NCBI GenBank assembly: GCA_035644495.1
Contig: DASQOM010000071.1
Location: 1-16,610, forward strand
Reading direction: 5' to 3'
From: JACQFK01 sp035644495
Lineage (GTDB): Bacteria > Planctomycetota > MHYJ01 > JACPRB01
Length of the DNA stretch: 16,610 nt
Part shown: positions 1-6,757 of the stretch, one piece after another
Layout: each line of letters starts with the position of its first letter
Position numbering within the stretch: position 1 is the stretch's first letter
The notes under the pieces: model-generated
Seen by the model: the letters and a program-made list of their open reading frames with translations, nothing else
Told to the model about the DNA's origin: nothing
Databases searched by the model: none
Program-made: the position numbers and the translations under genes

Positions 1-1
1 G

Positions 2-316
2 ATCAAGATCCGCGTGAAGACCTATGCCCACACGCTGAAGCGCTTCGAAGAGGAGCTCGCGGACCAGGCCTCGAAGCGCAATGAGCTGCAGCGCCGGGTG
101 GAGGAGAAGCGCCGCGAGCTCCTGGAGGGCCGACGGCGGCAACTGCAGCAGGCCGCCCTGCGCGATCCCGACCAGGTGGCCCTGGAGGCGGCCTATCAGG
201 CTTATGCGGAGGAGGAGTCGACTCCCGCAGGCTTCACGGAGGAGGACCTGGTGCGGCGCGATATCGCCCCTCTCCCTCCGGTGGAATCCGAGATCGTCCT
301 CCGGAAGGGCGGCTGA
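2..316 (+). CDS. C-terminal end of a gene cut by the window edge; probable partner of the downstream CoA-dehydratase activase protein
   Basis: An open frame enters from the left edge and ends at TGA 314-316, leaving about 104 residues. A GTG at 14 is available but has no visible ribosome binding site, so I read this as the 3' end of a longer gene. The visible part is almost all charged helix, rich in Glu, Arg, Gln and Leu (for example KRFEEELADQ and RRVEEKRREL), probably a coiled coil, followed by an acidic Pro-containing tail. It has no recognisable catalytic motif. The next gene, 65 bp downstream on the same strand, belongs to the 2-hydroxyacyl-CoA dehydratase activase-related group, whose members are often encoded beside or fused to BadF/BcrA-type ATPase activase domains. 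It is an inference that this is the tail of such an ATPase subunit. Confidence 0.6.
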   Translation: MKIRVKTYAHTLKRFEEELADQASKRNELQRRVEEKRRELLEGRRRQLQQAALRDPDQVALEAAYQAYAEEESTPAGFTEEDLVRRDIAPLPPVESEIVLRKGG

Positions 317-381
317 AGAAATGTCGAGTTCCTCTCTGTGGTCTTTGTATCCCGATGTTCCCTCTTTGAGGCAGGGTCGTT

Positions 382-1950
382 ATGGACTTTGAAGAAATCG
401 AGCGTGAGCTGAAAACCTTCGAAGCCGAGGAACGCCAGCGCCTCGGCATCGAGGAGGAGAAGGTCCAGCACTGGCACGACGCCAACCCGCAGACCTTCAC
501 CCGCGACCAGCGCGAGACGACGACCATCCTGATCGGCGGCCTCACGCTAGCCCACGACACCCTGCTCACCGGCGCCCTCGACGGCCTCGGCTATAAGGTC
601 AAGGCGCTGGACTGCCCCGACCTCGAGGCGCTGCGTCTCGGCAAGGAGTTCGGCAACCGCGGACAGTGCAATCCGACCTACTTCACCGTCGGCAATCTCG
701 TCAAGCAGCTCACGCAGTTCCGGGACAAGGACGGGATGTCGACCGCCGACATCCTCCGGAAGTACGTCTTCCTCACGGCCGGCGCCTGCGGACCCTGCCG
801 CTTCGGCACCTATGTCACCGAGTACCGCAAGGCGCTCGTCGACTCGGGCTTCGAAGGCTTCCGCGTCATGCTCTTCCAGCAGCAGGGCGGCCTCAAGCAG
901 GCCACGGGCGAGGCCTCGGCCCTCGACCTCAATGCGCGGTTCTTCAAGGGCGTCCTCACCGCCGTCATGGTCGGCGACTGCCTCAACCTCGCCGGCTACC
1001 GCATCCGCCCCTATGAGGTGCAGAAGGGCGAGACCGACCGCGTCCTCGAGGACTGCAAAGCCCTGCTCCGCGAGACGCTGCGGCGCCGCGGGAGCATGAT
1101 CGCCGCCCTGCTCCGCTGCCGGAGCCGGCTCAACAGGATCGAGGTCAATCGTCTGCGTCCCAAGGCGAAGGTCTCCATCATCGGCGAATTCTGGGCGATG
1201 ACGACGGAGGGCGACGGCAACCACCGCCTCCAGCGCTTCCTCGAGCAGGAGGGCGCGGAGGTCGAGATCCAGCCCGTCACGGCGTGGGTGCTCTACAGCA
1301 TCTGGGAGCACCAGCATGACACGCGCAAGCGGATGACGCTGCGCGGCGAGGACGCGGGCATCGTCGGCCTGAAGGACAAGAATCCCACGACGAAGCTCGC
1401 CCTGCTCTGGGGCGCCGAGAAGGCCGTGCGCGCGATCTTCGGACTCTACGCGCGCGCGATCGGCCTGGGCGGATATCATCTGCCCGACATGGACCAGGTC
1501 GCGTCGATCTCGCACCAGTACTACGACAACCACCTCCGCGGCGGCGAGGGCCATATGGAGGTCGGCAAGCTGATCAACACGGTCACGCAGCGCAAGGCCC
1601 ATATGGTGATCAGCGTGAAGCCGTTCGGGTGCATGCCGTCGTCGGGCGTGTCCGACGGGATCCAGTCGCTCATCACCGCGCGCTACCCGGAGGCGATCTT
1701 CACCGCGATCGAGACCACGGGCGACGGCGAGGTGAACGTGCAGAGCCGCATCCAGATGGACCTCTTCAAAGCGCGGAAGCGCGCGGAGGAGGAGTATCAG
1801 CAGGCGCTGGGCCGCTCGGGTCTGGCGGAGTCGGCGCTCGCCGAGAAGCTGCGCCGCTCGAAGGCGCTGCACCATCCCCGGCACGTCGTCGCGGGGACCG
1901 CGGCCAACCAGGTCCTCGAGCTCGCCGGGATCGGGGAGTGGAAGGCTTGA
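382..1950 (+). CDS. 2-hydroxyacyl-CoA dehydratase activase-related protein (DUF2229/HgdB-like region)
   Basis: This 522-aa protein resembles the non-ATPase half of the large CoA-substrate-specific enzyme activases, which serve radical (R)-2-hydroxyacyl-CoA dehydratases and benzoyl-CoA reductase-type enzymes by ATP-driven electron transfer. Visible features are an acidic helical N-terminus (1-35), a motif GQCNPTY with Cys96, then GACGPCRFGTY with Cys136 and Cys139 (likely iron-sulfur ligands), GCMPSSGVSDG with Cys417, and a conserved ETTGDGEVNVQSR segment near 445. The start is ATG 382, preceded by GAGG and AGGG at 368-376. The ATPase domains found in the long (about 1400-aa) versions are absent here, so the system appears split, with the ATPase part probably encoded upstream and cut by the window edge. 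The last codons overlap the following Lgt-like gene (TTGA), which suggests translational coupling. The family call is good; the physiological substrate is unknown. Confidence 0.8.
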   Translation: MDFEEIERELKTFEAEERQRLGIEEEKVQHWHDANPQTFTRDQRETTTILIGGLTLAHDTLLTGALDGLGYKVKALDCPDLEALRLGKEFGNRGQCNPTYFTVGNLVKQLTQFRDKDGMSTADILRKYVFLTAGACGPCRFGTYVTEYRKALVDSGFEGFRVMLFQQQGGLKQATGEASALDLNARFFKGVLTAVMVGDCLNLAGYRIRPYEVQKGETDRVLEDCKALLRETLRRRGSMIAALLRCRSRLNRIEVNRLRPKAKVSIIGEFWAMTTEGDGNHRLQRFLEQEGAEVEIQPVTAWVLYSIWEHQHDTRKRMTLRGEDAGIVGLKDKNPTTKLALLWGAEKAVRAIFGLYARAIGLGGYHLPDMDQVASISHQYYDNHLRGGEGHMEVGKLINTVTQRKAHMVISVKPFGCMPSSGVSDGIQSLITARYPEAIFTAIETTGDGEVNVQSRIQMDLFKARKRAEEEYQQALGRSGLAESALAEKLRRSKALHHPRHVVAGTAANQVLELAGIGEWKA

Positions 1951-2753
1951 TCGGCGCGATCCAGTTTTTCCGCTTCAACGTCTGGAGCTTCGCGGTCCCG
2001 GCGGCCATCATCGCCGGATACTGGCTCGCCCTGCGCCGCGCCCGGGAGGCCGGGCTGGACACGAAGCGCTTCGAGTCGTCGATGGAATGGGGCACCGGCG
2101 GCGGCCTCGTCCTCTCGCACATGGCGGAGATCCTCTTCTACCAGCCGCAGAAGCTGAAGAGCGAGGGACCGCTGGAGCTGCTGTACTTCTGGGACGGACT
2201 GAGCTCCTACGGCGGCTTCTTCGGCGGCGTCTTCGTCTTCGCCGCCTATTACGCGATCACGACGCGGCGCAGCTGGTGGCGCGAGGCGGACTGCCTGATC
2301 CAGGGCATGGTCCTCGCGTGGATCTTCGGCCGCTTCGGGTGTACGGTGTCGGGCGACCATCCGGGCCCGCGGACGACGGTCCCCTGGGCGTATCCCTATC
2401 CCCCTCCCGACGGCCCGCGGCACAACATGGGCCTCTACGAGCTGCTCTTCACGATCGGGGTGCTGCTGCCGCTGAATCTGTGGCTGCACCGGAAGAAGCC
2501 GGCCGTCGGGTCCTTCGTGGCGATGAACTGCATGGTCTACGGCGCGGGCCGCTTCGCGCTGGACTTCATGCGGGCGACCGACCGGGCGGACTCCGACCCG
2601 CGCTATCTCGGTTTGACGCTGGCCCACTATTGTTCGCTGTCGATCTTCCTGCTGGGCCTCGTCGTCCTGATCCTGTCGCGAAAGGGCGTGCTGGCGGCTA
2701 GGGGCGCTTCCCCGTCGCCCGCTTCGCCTTCTTCGTCGTCGACGTCGGCTTAG
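1947..2753 (+). CDS. Lgt-like prolipoprotein diacylglyceryl transferase family membrane protein
   Basis: This 268-aa polytopic membrane protein carries Lgt family landmarks in order: WDGLSSYGGFFGG near 85-97, GRFGCTVSGDHPG near 130, HNMGLYE near 158 (the HPTQLYE region of Lgt), and GAGRFALDFMR near 203. Lgt moves diacylglycerol from phosphatidylglycerol to the lipobox cysteine of prolipoproteins in the inner membrane. At the signature GRxGNxxxGE the Asn important in E. coli Lgt is Cys and the Glu is Asp, so this is a divergent member and may not be the housekeeping enzyme. The start chosen is TTG 1947, with GGGGAG at 1933-1938 placed 8 nt upstream; it overlaps the previous stop as TTGA. An in-frame GTG at 1938 is the alternative. 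The Ser/Pro-rich tail (GASPSPASPSSSSTSA) is encoded antisense to the tail of the convergent DUF4342-like gene. Two lipoproteins (3928 and 5036) lie downstream but in separate units. Confidence 0.78.
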   Translation: MIGAIQFFRFNVWSFAVPAAIIAGYWLALRRAREAGLDTKRFESSMEWGTGGGLVLSHMAEILFYQPQKLKSEGPLELLYFWDGLSSYGGFFGGVFVFAAYYAITTRRSWWREADCLIQGMVLAWIFGRFGCTVSGDHPGPRTTVPWAYPYPPPDGPRHNMGLYELLFTIGVLLPLNLWLHRKKPAVGSFVAMNCMVYGAGRFALDFMRATDRADSDPRYLGLTLAHYCSLSIFLLGLVVLILSRKGVLAARGASPSPASPSSSSTSA

Positions 2754-3012
2754 GCTTCTCCGCGGGGACGGCCTTCTCGACCTCGACGGTGCACTCGGTG
2801 GCGAGAGCCGCCAGGGCGCCGACGGCGGCCAGGAGGGGAGCGATGACGACGCCGACCACCCCGACGCTGAGGGGGAACTCCACGATCTTGTTGCCCTTCT
2901 GCTTGATGACGATGCGGCGCGCATTGCCCTCGTCGATGACGCGCTGGACGTGGCCGAGCAGATCCTTGCCTTCGACCTTGGCGCGTTCCCAGACCGTTTT
3001 CGCGTTGATCAT
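2698..3012 (-). CDS. DUF4342-like small protein
   Basis: The protein has 104 residues. The pattern is that of DUF4342: an N-terminal helix (NAKTVWERAKVEGKDLLGHV), a short basic beta region (RRIVIKQKGNKIVEFPL), then a Gly/Val/Ala-rich hydrophobic stretch (GVVGVVIAPLLAAVGALAAL) and TECTVEVEK. A Lys/Thr/Pro-rich basic tail follows. The family is uncharacterised; the hydrophobic stretch suggests membrane association. The start is ATG at 3010-3012, because GGAGGA (plus strand 3020-3025) sits 7 nt upstream; a TTG five codons earlier would overlap that Shine-Dalgarno sequence. The gene is convergent with the Lgt-like gene and shares 56 bp with it. A promoter is visible upstream at 3091-3119. The family call rests on recalled sequence resemblance. 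Confidence 0.75.
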   Translation of the reverse strand: MINAKTVWERAKVEGKDLLGHVQRVIDEGNARRIVIKQKGNKIVEFPLSVGVVGVVIAPLLAAVGALAALATECTVEVEKAVPAEKPKPTSTTKKAKRATGKRP

Positions 3013-3090
3013 GAGGGGTTCCTCCAATTGGGGTGAGACTCGGCGTTGCGGGTTCCGTTACCCGGTCCCGCGAAGTTCCGCCCGCCTGAA

Positions 3091-3119
3091 AGCATAACGC
3101 GGAAGGCCGGCCGGGTCAG
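3091..3119 (-). promoter_or_regulatory. Putative sigma-70-like promoter for the DUF4342-like gene
   Basis: Read on the minus strand, CTGACC (3119-3114; 4 of 6 match to TTGACA) is followed after exactly 17 nt by TATGCT (3096-3091; 4 of 6 match to TATAAT). It would start transcription near 3084, giving a leader of roughly 70 nt before the ATG at 3012. The spacer contains the palindrome GGCCGGCC. Identified by eye only. Confidence 0.45.
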
Positions 3120-3184
3120 GGCGAAACCCCGGCGGGAGACGCGGCGTGATTCCATATTGCACGCCCCCTTCTCAACCCATAGGT

Positions 3185-3190
3185 TATACT
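3185..3190 (+). promoter_or_regulatory. Possible -10 element (TATACT) for the 3248 gene
   Basis: TATACT matches the -10 consensus at 5 of 6 positions and lies about 60 nt before the ATG at 3248, in a short AT-rich patch. The nearest -35-like hexamer, TTGCAC at 3157-3162, is 22 nt away, which is too far for a normal sigma-70 promoter, so only the -10 is offered. Confidence 0.3.
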
Positions 3191-3247
3191 AAGTCGCTTC
3201 GCGCGGTTCGCGAAGACAGAGGGACGGTGGAACAGGGGAGACTCTCC

Positions 3248-3595
3248 ATGGGCCACGTCCTTCGTCCCGCGAGCGAGGAGATGTTCACGATCTCGGACGC
3301 GCGCGACGGCATCCCGCGCTGCATCATCCTGCTGGAGGCCGCGGTGCTGAACGTCCTCTACGACCCCGCCAACGACGCCCGGCGCACCAAGGCTCGGGAG
3401 CTCGTCCAGTCGCTCTCGACGGGCTGCCGGGAGTGCGGCTTCCGGGAGTCATCGGGCGTGCTGCGCAAGATCGACGCCCTGCTCCGGGTGCCCCCGGACA
3501 CGACGCCGGCGCTCAAGCGGTCCCTGACCGACAAGATGATCGAGCACCTCGGCCTCCTGAAGGGCGAGGCGCAGGCCAGTATGCGGAACAAATAG
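3248..3595 (+). CDS. Unrecognised 115-aa helical protein, possibly a degenerate HPt-like domain
   Basis: I do not recognise this gene with confidence. The start is ATG 3248, with GGGGAG at 3235-3240 placed 7 nt upstream; the frame is open further 5' but without such a site. The protein is soluble, with no signal peptide or membrane segment, and is predicted mostly helical: a hydrophobic helix IILLEAAVLNVLYD (27-39), a basic helix, then ELVQSLSTGCRECGFRESSG (51-70) and VLRKIDALLR. That central part can be aligned by eye with the His-phosphotransfer core (pattern AHxLKGSAxxhG), with Gln54 where the phosphorylated His would be. If this holds, it would be a non-phosphorylatable HPt-like protein; the similarity is weak and could be chance. 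It is flanked by a divergent DUF4342-like gene and a convergent membrane microprotein. Confidence 0.65.
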   Translation: MGHVLRPASEEMFTISDARDGIPRCIILLEAAVLNVLYDPANDARRTKARELVQSLSTGCRECGFRESSGVLRKIDALLRVPPDTTPALKRSLTDKMIEHLGLLKGEAQASMRNK

Positions 3596-3612
3596 GCGGA
3601 CCCGGACTCCCC

Positions 3613-3795
3613 CTACACCGGGGGTGCCGAGTGCCTGCCCGCGTTCAGCTGCCAGACCAGGGTTGCGGTCGACGCGACCACGAAGACGATCAGCGCGGCG
3701 CAGGTGACGGCCGCCAGGCCCCACGCCAGGGACTTGAATCCCAGCAGCGCCGACAGCAGCGCGGCGGCCAGTAGACTGAAGGCGAAGACCAGCAT
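3613..3795 (-). CDS. Small two-helix membrane protein, DUF1328 (UPF0391)-like
   Basis: The 60-residue protein has two hydrophobic helices (about 1-17 and 25-49) separated by the short loop LLGFKSLAWG, and a polar tail. Length, topology and the GF..LA.G turn resemble DUF1328/UPF0391 inner-membrane proteins (YtjA type), whose function is not established. The ATG at 3793-3795 is supported by a strong AAGGAGG just upstream on the minus strand (complement of CCTCCTT), with 6-7 nt spacing. The gene is convergent with the 3248 gene, with 17 bp between stop codons, and divergent from the lipoprotein gene at 3928. Confidence 0.7.
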   Translation of the reverse strand: MLVFAFSLLAAALLSALLGFKSLAWGLAAVTCAALIVFVVASTATLVWQLNAGRHSAPPV

Positions 3796-3927
3796 CGTTT
3801 CCTCCTTGCCGAAGACCGCCTATCTACGTCGTCGCAAGGGATGGCGTCGCCGGAAGATCGCGGATTTCGCCCCCTTTCGCCCTCCGGGTGGTTTACTCCT
3901 GAAGAGACTTCAAGGAGGGATACCACC

Positions 3928-4854
3928 ATGCTCATGGGAACGAGACACGGAGCACTCTGTCTGCTGGCGGCGCTGGTGCTGCCGGCCTGCGGGTCCTCGA
4001 GCCATCCGGCGTTCATCCCGCCGATGGCGGCGGGCCTGGACACCCTGAACGGGCTCAGCGACACGGTCCAGACCCTGGCGATCGGCAGCAGCGGGACGAC
4101 GCCCGCCTGGAGCAGCGCGGCGGGGACGCATACGCTCAATCTCCCGATTGCGTCCGCCGGCGCGGCCGGCATCCTGAGCCCGGCGGACTGGACGGCGTTC
4201 ACCGGGAAGGCGGCGGCGACCGGCGAAGCGGGCTATATCCAGAACGGGAACGCGCCGCAGGGGGCGAACTTCAACATCAGCGGCAACGGAAGCATCGGCG
4301 GAGCCCTGACGCTGACGGGCAACGCCCAGCTGATCGCGCCGCGCGTGGAGAACGCAGCCGCGCCGCCCGCGGGGGCGGCGGCGGGCAACATCGGGCGTCT
4401 CTGGTACGACACGGCGGGCGGCGTCCTCCGGGCGTCGGACGGCGGCCAATGGACGCGGCTGCCGGTGATCCTGGCCTACCAGACCGCCGTGACGGGCGGC
4501 AGCCTGACGAGCACGTCGCTGACGGCGACGCCCTGCAGCGTGACGATCACGCTGCCGGCCGCGTCGGACGTGCTGATCGAGTTCGGCGCCTTCGCGCAGT
4601 CGAACAACGGCCCCACGTTCGCCAACCTGACGCTGCTGGGACCCCGGGTGGACGCGACGGATCCGGTGACCGCGGAGGAAGCGACCGTGTTTTCCAGCCA
4701 GGGCCAGGGCGGCTATCTGGGCGCGTCGATCACCAACCTGGTGAAGAAGACTCTGACGGCGGGCACGCACACGATCACGCTGGTCGCGTCGGCGACGGAG
4801 ACGTCGGGGAACAGCTCGGTGGACCGTCTATGGGTGAAGGTGACGCGGCCGTAA
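3928..4854 (+). CDS. Secreted lipoprotein with phage-tail/adhesin-like sequence signatures
   Basis: The 308-aa protein starts at ATG 3928, with AAGGAGG at 3912-3918, 9 nt upstream. The N-terminus is a lipoprotein signal: basic residues, a hydrophobic core (ALCLLAALVL) and lipobox LPAC with Cys21, followed by GSSS. The mature part contains AAGILSPADWTAFTGK (near 83-98), then YIQNGNAPQGANFNISGNGS and GRLWYDTAGGVLRASDGGQW. These phrases recur in tail-fibre-like and adhesin-like proteins, where they form beta-rich repeats. The last 110 residues form a beta-rich domain with Ser/Thr-rich strands (SLTSTSLTATPCSVTITLP, HTITLVASATETS) and lack an obvious catalytic motif. I infer a cell-surface, probably trimeric or beta-helical, structural lipoprotein; its partner or ligand is unknown. 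There is no phage gene nearby, so it is not part of a recognisable prophage. Confidence 0.75.
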   Translation: MLMGTRHGALCLLAALVLPACGSSSHPAFIPPMAAGLDTLNGLSDTVQTLAIGSSGTTPAWSSAAGTHTLNLPIASAGAAGILSPADWTAFTGKAAATGEAGYIQNGNAPQGANFNISGNGSIGGALTLTGNAQLIAPRVENAAAPPAGAAAGNIGRLWYDTAGGVLRASDGGQWTRLPVILAYQTAVTGGSLTSTSLTATPCSVTITLPAASDVLIEFGAFAQSNNGPTFANLTLLGPRVDATDPVTAEEATVFSSQGQGGYLGASITNLVKKTLTAGTHTITLVASATETSGNSSVDRLWVKVTRP

Positions 4855-4892
4855 TCCGGGCCCGAGGTCCGCGGAACCCTGGACCGAGGAGG

Positions 4893-4909
4893 ACCAAGAT
4901 TCCTTTGGT
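4893..4909 (+). terminator. Weak hairpin after the lipoprotein gene
   Basis: ACCAA (4893-4897) can pair with TTGGT (4905-4909) around a 7-nt loop, followed by a pyrimidine-rich run (CAATCCTTCCTATTCTCT). The stem is only 5 bp and overlaps the proposed -35 of the sulfatase promoter, so a terminator role is tentative. Confidence 0.2.
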
Positions 4910-4933
4910 TCAATCCTTCCTATTCTCTATAAC
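4905..4933 (+). promoter_or_regulatory. Putative sigma-70-like promoter for the sulfatase gene
   Basis: TTGGTT (4905-4910) and TATAAC (4928-4933; 5 of 6 match to TATAAT) are separated by exactly 17 nt inside a locally AT-rich stretch of otherwise GC-rich DNA. Predicted initiation near 4940 would give a leader of about 95 nt before the ATG at 5036. The leader contains a small GGAC/GTCC hairpin near 4940-4955. Confidence 0.5.
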
Positions 4934-5035
4934 TTGGGGGCGGACCGAGAAGTCCGGGCCGGGGAGGGAAAGGGCTGCCGCACCGTTGCCACGCTCTCTC
5001 CCTCTCTTTGGATTTGAAGGTTGAGGAGGTTTGAG

Positions 5036-6757
5036 ATGCGGAACATTCCCCGCGTGCATGCAGCGCTGCTGATCGCCGGCGCCGCCCTTCTGGGCGCCTG
5101 GGCGGCGGCCTGTTCAAGCCCGGCCGCCGAGGCCAGGCCTGCAGCGCCTGAAAAAGCGCCGCTCGCCGCGCCCGCGCCCCAGGACGGCAAGAAGCCGAAC
5201 ATCCTGGTGATGTGGGGCGACGACGTCGGCGTCACCAACATCAGCGCCTACAGCGACGGCCTGATGGGCTATGAGACGCCGAACATCGACCGCATCGCCA
5301 AGGAAGGGCTCCGCTTCCTCCATTATTACGCCGAGCAGTCCTGCACGGCGGGGCGCGCGGCGTTCCTCACGGGGCAGCACGGGATCCGCACAGGCCTGAC
5401 CAAGGTCGGCTTTCCCGGCGCGCCGATGGGGATGAGCCAGCTGGATCCGTCGATCGGCGGCCTGCTCCGGAGCCTGGGCTACGGCACGGGCCAGTTCGGG
5501 AAGAACCACGTGGGCGACCGCAATCCCTCGCTCCCCACCGTCAACGGCTTCGACGAATTCTTCGGTAACCTCTACCACCTCAACGCCGAAGAAGAACCCG
5601 AGCTGCCGGACTACCCGAAGGATCCGGAGTACAAGAAGAAGTTCGGCCCCCGGGGCGTGCTCAAGTGCAAGGCCTCGGACAAGGACGATCCCACGGAGGA
5701 TCCCCGCTTCGGCAAGGTGGGCAAACAGACGATCGAGGACACCGGTCCCCTCACGAAAAAGCGGATGGAGACCATCGACGACGAGACGTCGGCCGCCGCC
5801 ATCGACTACATGAAGCGCCAGCACGCCGCGGGCAAGCCGTTCTTCTGCTGGTTCAACGCGACGCGGATGCACCTCCGCACCCACGTCCGCGCGGAGCACC
5901 GCGGCCGGTTCAAGCTGGGCGACAGCGAGTACATCGACGGCATGATCGAGCACGACGAGACCATCGGCACGCTGCTCAAGGCGCTGGACGACATGGGTAT
6001 CGCCAACAATACCATCGTCGTCTACAGCTCGGACAACGGCCCGCACATGAATACCTGGCCGGACGGCGCGATGACGCACTTCCGTTCGGAGAAGAACACC
6101 AACTGGGAGGGCGCATTCCGCGTGCCCTGCGTCGTCCGCTGGCCGGGCGTCATCAAGCCCGGCACGGTGACGAACGAGCTGATGAGCCACAACGACTGGC
6201 TGCCGACCCTCTGCTCGTTCGCCGGAGAGCCGGACATCATCGGGAAATGCCTGAAGGGCTACGAAGCCGACGGCCACACCTATAAGGTGCATCTCGACGG
6301 CTACGACCAGTCCAAGTTCCTCCGGACGGTCGAAGGCAGCGCCGGAAAGAACAACGGCGTCAAGAGCGCCCGCGACAAGTTCTTCTACGCGGACGACGAC
6401 GGCATGCTCGTGGCCTTCCGGCATGGCCCCTGGAAGTACGTCTACGCGGAGCAGCGCTCTCCGGGGACCATGCAGGTCTGGGCCGAGCCCTTCACCAAGC
6501 TGCGGCTGCAGAAGACCTACAACCTCTTCATGGATCCCTTCGAGCGGGCCGACATCACCTCCAACACCTACTGGGATTGGAGCATCAACCAGGTCGGCGG
6601 CATCTACGGGGCGATGGAGGAGGTCTTCAAGTTCATGGAGACGTTCAAGGAATACCCGCCGCGGTCCTTTCCGCCGAGCTTCGTCCCGTCGACGCTCATG
6701 GAGCAGACGCTCGAGGGGCTCAAGGAGGCTCGGAAGCGGGAACAGGAGAAAAAGTAG
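5036..6757 (+). CDS. Lipoprotein sulfatase (arylsulfatase-type, sulfatase S1 superfamily)
   Basis: The 573-aa protein starts at ATG 5036, with GAGGAGG at 5023-5029, 6 nt upstream. The signal has lipobox AAAC (Cys26), so it is probably a lipid-anchored exported enzyme; a Pro/Ala linker runs to about 52. Sulfatase landmarks: WGDD at 60-63 (calcium-ligating Asp pair); QSCTAGRAAFLTG with Cys103 as the predicted formylglycine residue in a C-x-A-x-R motif instead of the commoner C-x-P-x-R; GKNH (Lys156, His158); SSDNGPH (Asp333, Asn334, His337); and WEGAFRVPCVVRWPG near 362. It would hydrolyse sulfate esters, probably from a polysaccharide or a small aryl/alkyl sulfate; the substrate cannot be told. 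Cys103 needs a formylglycine-generating maturase, and none is encoded in this window. It has its own promoter and a strong hairpin after the stop, so it is probably monocistronic. Confidence 0.93.
   Translation: MRNIPRVHAALLIAGAALLGAWAAACSSPAAEARPAAPEKAPLAAPAPQDGKKPNILVMWGDDVGVTNISAYSDGLMGYETPNIDRIAKEGLRFLHYYAEQSCTAGRAAFLTGQHGIRTGLTKVGFPGAPMGMSQLDPSIGGLLRSLGYGTGQFGKNHVGDRNPSLPTVNGFDEFFGNLYHLNAEEEPELPDYPKDPEYKKKFGPRGVLKCKASDKDDPTEDPRFGKVGKQTIEDTGPLTKKRMETIDDETSAAAIDYMKRQHAAGKPFFCWFNATRMHLRTHVRAEHRGRFKLGDSEYIDGMIEHDETIGTLLKALDDMGIANNTIVVYSSDNGPHMNTWPDGAMTHFRSEKNTNWEGAFRVPCVVRWPGVIKPGTVTNELMSHNDWLPTLCSFAGEPDIIGKCLKGYEADGHTYKVHLDGYDQSKFLRTVEGSAGKNNGVKSARDKFFYADDDGMLVAFRHGPWKYVYAEQRSPGTMQVWAEPFTKLRLQKTYNLFMDPFERADITSNTYWDWSINQVGGIYGAMEEVFKFMETFKEYPPRSFPPSFVPSTLMEQTLEGLKEARKREQEKK

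Noticed and set aside
547..1884. 445-codon minus-strand open frame opposite the activase-type gene
   Set aside because: Antisense shadow; composition is Ala/Asp/Glu/Arg-rich without motifs, while the plus strand has conserved Cys motifs.
1629..1946. Extended N-terminus for the Lgt-like protein from an upstream in-frame start at 1629
   Set aside because: The extra 106 residues are the out-of-frame shadow of the preceding gene; the TTG at 1947 with GGGGAG 8 nt upstream gives a normal Lgt N-terminus.
5114..6424. 436-codon minus-strand open frame opposite the sulfatase
   Set aside because: Antisense shadow of a clear sulfatase with all active-site motifs.
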